Positions 6,044 through 8,258 of a stretch of DNA of 8,258 nucleotides are shown here, one piece after another (position 1 is the stretch's first letter; every line of letters begins with the position of its first letter). The stretch comes from Pseudomonadota bacterium (GTDB lineage: Bacteria; Pseudomonadota; Gammaproteobacteria; SZUA-229), in the NCBI GenBank assembly GCA_015222915.1, contig JADFWE010000322.1, positions 1 to 8,258 on the forward strand, in the 5' to 3' direction. The notes under the pieces were generated by a model that worked only from the letters and a program-made list of their open reading frames with translations, was not told where the DNA came from and did not search any database. A program made the position numbers and the translations under genes.

Positions 6044-7798
6044 ATGAGTGATAAAAAAGATACATCAACAGGCTCGCAGAGTGCCGTCAATTTTGTTTTA
6101 TGCTGGCACATGCACCAGCCCTGGTACCAGCAGGGCATCGATGGTGAATACAAGCTTCCATGGGTCTACCTGCATGCAATAAAAGATTATGAAGACATGG
6201 TGGCACACCTCGAAGCCCACCCGAAAATGCATGTCGTGGTCAATTTTGCCCCGGTATTATTAGAGCAACTGGATGATTACGCCACACAGCTAAAAAACTG
6301 GCTCGAAAGCGCCCAGGTGATGAAAGATCCGATGCTCAATCTGCTGGCTGGGGCGAAACCGATCCCTGGATCATCGCTTGAACGTTACCAACTGCTGTGT
6401 GATTGCCAGAAAGCTAACGCGGAAAAAATGATTGACCCCTATTCGGATTTCAAACGCTTGCTTGAACCGTTCAAGTTCATGTTTCCAGGCGGTGTGTGTG
6501 ATGGACAGGATACCGGCTGTCTGCAATACCTGAATGATCAGTATTACATCGATGTGCTGGTCTGGTACCACCTGGTATGGCTGGGCCATGCACTCAAACA
6601 GACACGGACGTCGATCGATCTGATCAAGAAAGCTAAGATGTTTGATGACACAGATCGTCGTGCATTGCTGCAGCTCATCTATGACTGCATCTCAAAGCTG
6701 ATCCCGCGTTACCGAAAACTTGCTGAAGACGGGCAGATCGAACTTTCGATGACACCCTATGGCCACCCGATCATTCCGTTGTTGAATGACATGGGTAACA
6801 TGATGTGTACCCAGCCCGATGCACCGACACCGGCCTGCATCGTTTATCCCGGCGGAGTGGAGCGTTCCCGCTGGCATATCCAACAGGGCATAAACTGTTT
6901 TGAAAAATATTTCGGACTGCGGCCGCAAGGTATCTGGTTATCTGAAGGCGGTATTTCAGATGATGCCGTGGCGCTTATCGAAGAGTTTGGTTTCAAGTGG
7001 ACAGCCTCCGGTGAAGGTGTGTGGCGCAACAGCATGCGGCTCAGTGACCATGACCCGGAAAAGGTACACAGCAAACGTGCGCTGTTTCATCCTCACGTAT
7101 TAAAAGGTCACAAACCTAAACTGTTTTTCCGTGATGATGGCCTGTCTGACCTGATCGGATTTAAATACAGCAAGATGAACTCGGTCGATGCGGCCAATGA
7201 CCTGGTGCATCACCTGGTGAAAATTGCAGACTTTCTCGGTGACAGTGCTGACCGGCACGTTGTTTCGATCATCCTCGACGGCGAAAATGCCTGGGAGTAC
7301 TACCCGCATAATGGATATTATTTTCTCGACCATCTCTACCAGACTTTATCTGATCATCAATTGGTACGGGCAACCACTTTTTCTGAATTGACGGATAAAA
7401 CCAAAACCCATGAACTCGAAAACCTGTGTGCGGGCAGCTGGGTCTACGGTTCATTTTCGACATGGATCGGCGAACCCGACAAGAACAGGGCATGGGACCG
7501 GTTGATCGAGGCAAAACAGGCTTATGATCGGGTGTTGTCCGCCGGACAATTAAATGACGGTGAGACAGAGGTCGCCACACGCCAGTTAGCTATCTGTGAA
7601 GGTTCTGACTGGTTCTGGTGGTTCGGTGAAAAGAACTCATCGGAAAGCGTGAATGATTTTGATCAGTTGTTCCGGGCGCAGCTGAAAAACCTGTACGTGC
7701 TGCTGAAACTTCAGGTTCCCGACAACCTGGATGAACCGCTGTCGGTTGGCGGCGGTAATGCAGAAAATGCTGGTACCATGGTAAGGAACATCGGCTAA
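6044..7798 (+). CDS. Glycoside hydrolase family 57 (alpha-glucan-active: amylase, transferase or branching type)
   Basis: A 584-residue GH57 protein with no signal peptide, so it acts in the cytoplasm. Conserved regions appear in order: WHMHQPWY (21-28), the region with MTPYGHPIIPLL (236-247), GIWLSEGGIS (296-305) with Glu301 as the predicted nucleophile, and LDGENAWEYYPHNGYYFLDHLY (411-432, in part) with Asp412 as the predicted acid/base. GSWVYGSFSTWIGEPDKNRAW (465-485, in part) is a fifth conserved block. GH57 includes alpha-amylases, 4-alpha-glucanotransferases, amylopullulanases and glycogen branching enzymes, and the exact activity cannot be told from motifs alone. Its place between glgC and malQ points to intracellular glycogen or maltodextrin remodelling. 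No clear Shine-Dalgarno precedes the ATG, but the 20-base gap from glgC fits translational coupling or re-initiation. There is no other in-frame Met before the HMHQP block. Confidence 0.9.
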   Translation: MSDKKDTSTGSQSAVNFVLCWHMHQPWYQQGIDGEYKLPWVYLHAIKDYEDMVAHLEAHPKMHVVVNFAPVLLEQLDDYATQLKNWLESAQVMKDPMLNLLAGAKPIPGSSLERYQLLCDCQKANAEKMIDPYSDFKRLLEPFKFMFPGGVCDGQDTGCLQYLNDQYYIDVLVWYHLVWLGHALKQTRTSIDLIKKAKMFDDTDRRALLQLIYDCISKLIPRYRKLAEDGQIELSMTPYGHPIIPLLNDMGNMMCTQPDAPTPACIVYPGGVERSRWHIQQGINCFEKYFGLRPQGIWLSEGGISDDAVALIEEFGFKWTASGEGVWRNSMRLSDHDPEKVHSKRALFHPHVLKGHKPKLFFRDDGLSDLIGFKYSKMNSVDAANDLVHHLVKIADFLGDSADRHVVSIILDGENAWEYYPHNGYYFLDHLYQTLSDHQLVRATTFSELTDKTKTHELENLCAGSWVYGSFSTWIGEPDKNRAWDRLIEAKQAYDRVLSAGQLNDGETEVATRQLAICEGSDWFWWFGEKNSSESVNDFDQLFRAQLKNLYVLLKLQVPDNLDEPLSVGGGNAENAGTMVRNIG

Positions 7799-7827
7799 CC
7801 CATAAATACTAAAATCACAGGACAAAA

Positions 7828-8258
7828 ATGACATCTCCCGACCTTCAGCAAAGACGCGCAGGCATCCTGCTGCATCCGACATCACTGCCTTCGGGTATTC
7901 TGGACGGTGATGTGGAACGCTGGCTGCATATGATGTCCGATACCGGCTTCAGCGTATGGCAGGTATTGCCGCTTGGCGAACCTCAGAGTGGACTATCGCC
8001 TTATCAATGCAGTTCGGCGTTTGCCTTTAACCCCGCATTACTGCCGGTATCTTCTGCACTATGGGCAACTGTCGATGAAGGCGACAATGGCTTCATCGAA
8101 TTCTGCAATATGCAGCAGTTCTGGCTGGATGACTACGCGCTGTTCAAAGTATTGAAACAGCATTTCGACGATACTGCCTGGGTCGAATGGCCGGAGCAAT
8201 GGAAGTTCCGTGATGCGGAAGTTCTGCAACAGTCTCGCCAGCAGTATGAAAAACAGAT
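7828..8258 (+). CDS. malQ: 4-alpha-glucanotransferase (amylomaltase, GH77), N-terminal 143 residues, truncated by the window
   Basis: The reading frame is open from ATG 7828 to the window edge. It gives RRAGILLHPTSLPSG (9-23), a WQVLPLGEP block near residue 50 and SPYQCSSAFAFNP shortly after, the N-terminal signature of MalQ amylomaltases. The catalytic Asp/Glu/Asp set lies beyond the window. MalQ transfers alpha-1,4-glucan segments between maltodextrins and releases glucose, which the glk product of the same run would phosphorylate. CAGGA (7818-7822) lies 5 bases before the ATG. The gene is 29 bases after the GH57 stop and is probably part of the same transcript. Confidence 0.92.
   Translation, partial: MTSPDLQQRRAGILLHPTSLPSGILDGDVERWLHMMSDTGFSVWQVLPLGEPQSGLSPYQCSSAFAFNPALLPVSSALWATVDEGDNGFIEFCNMQQFWLDDYALFKVLKQHFDDTAWVEWPEQWKFRDAEVLQQSRQQYEKQ

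Noticed and set aside
1..8258. tRNA, rRNA, CRISPR array, phage or toxin-antitoxin genes
   Set aside because: No direct repeat-spacer pattern, cloverleaf-like sequence, integrase or toxin/antitoxin pair was seen. Apart from the foldback element, the region reads as ordinary chromosomal genes.

Overview
The window looks like a piece of a gammaproteobacterial chromosome of moderate G+C. It probably comes from a facultatively anaerobic or microaerophilic bacterium, and possibly a sulfur oxidiser. That reading rests on the protein families (an FNR with all four cluster cysteines, a proteobacterial-type Glk, GlgC and MalQ) and on a Gly/Pro/Tyr-rich tail at the left edge that resembles sulfur-globule proteins. 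The sulfur link is the weakest part, and the organism cannot be named from the sequence.

Layout: (1) Bases 1-123 hold the C-terminal end of a low-complexity protein, closed by a strong terminator with a perfect 19-bp stem (143-184). (2) Bases 236-526 encode a small protein of unknown function with four cysteines. (3) On the minus strand, 2661-576 is a two-component pair. A membrane kinase couples a FixL-like PAS domain, with the heme-ligand histidine conserved, to a NarX-type transmitter; a NarL/FixJ-type response regulator follows. The two genes are separated by a 189-bp foldback element (1220-1408). Its 32-bp arms overlap the end of the kinase gene on one side and carry the regulator's Shine-Dalgarno on the other. 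(4) Divergent from the kinase is an FNR-type regulator gene (2794-3579). (5) Downstream of it on the plus strand is a closely packed sugar and glycogen run: glk (3664-4662), glgC (4674-6023), a GH57 glycoside hydrolase (6044-7798) and the start of malQ (7828 to the window edge).

Working model: the kinase/regulator pair and the FNR protein look like two layers of oxygen or redox sensing, arranged like rhizobial FixL/FixJ/FixK but with different parts. A good FNR-like site (3595-3608) lies about 41 bp upstream of the start predicted from a TATCAT -10 element in front of glk. This suggests that glycogen and alpha-glucan metabolism is switched on when oxygen is low. Glk makes glucose-6-phosphate, GlgC makes ADP-glucose for glycogen synthesis, and GH57 and MalQ remodel or break down alpha-glucans. 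The regulatory links are inferences from sequence, and no glycogen synthase or GlgB-type branching enzyme is visible in the window.
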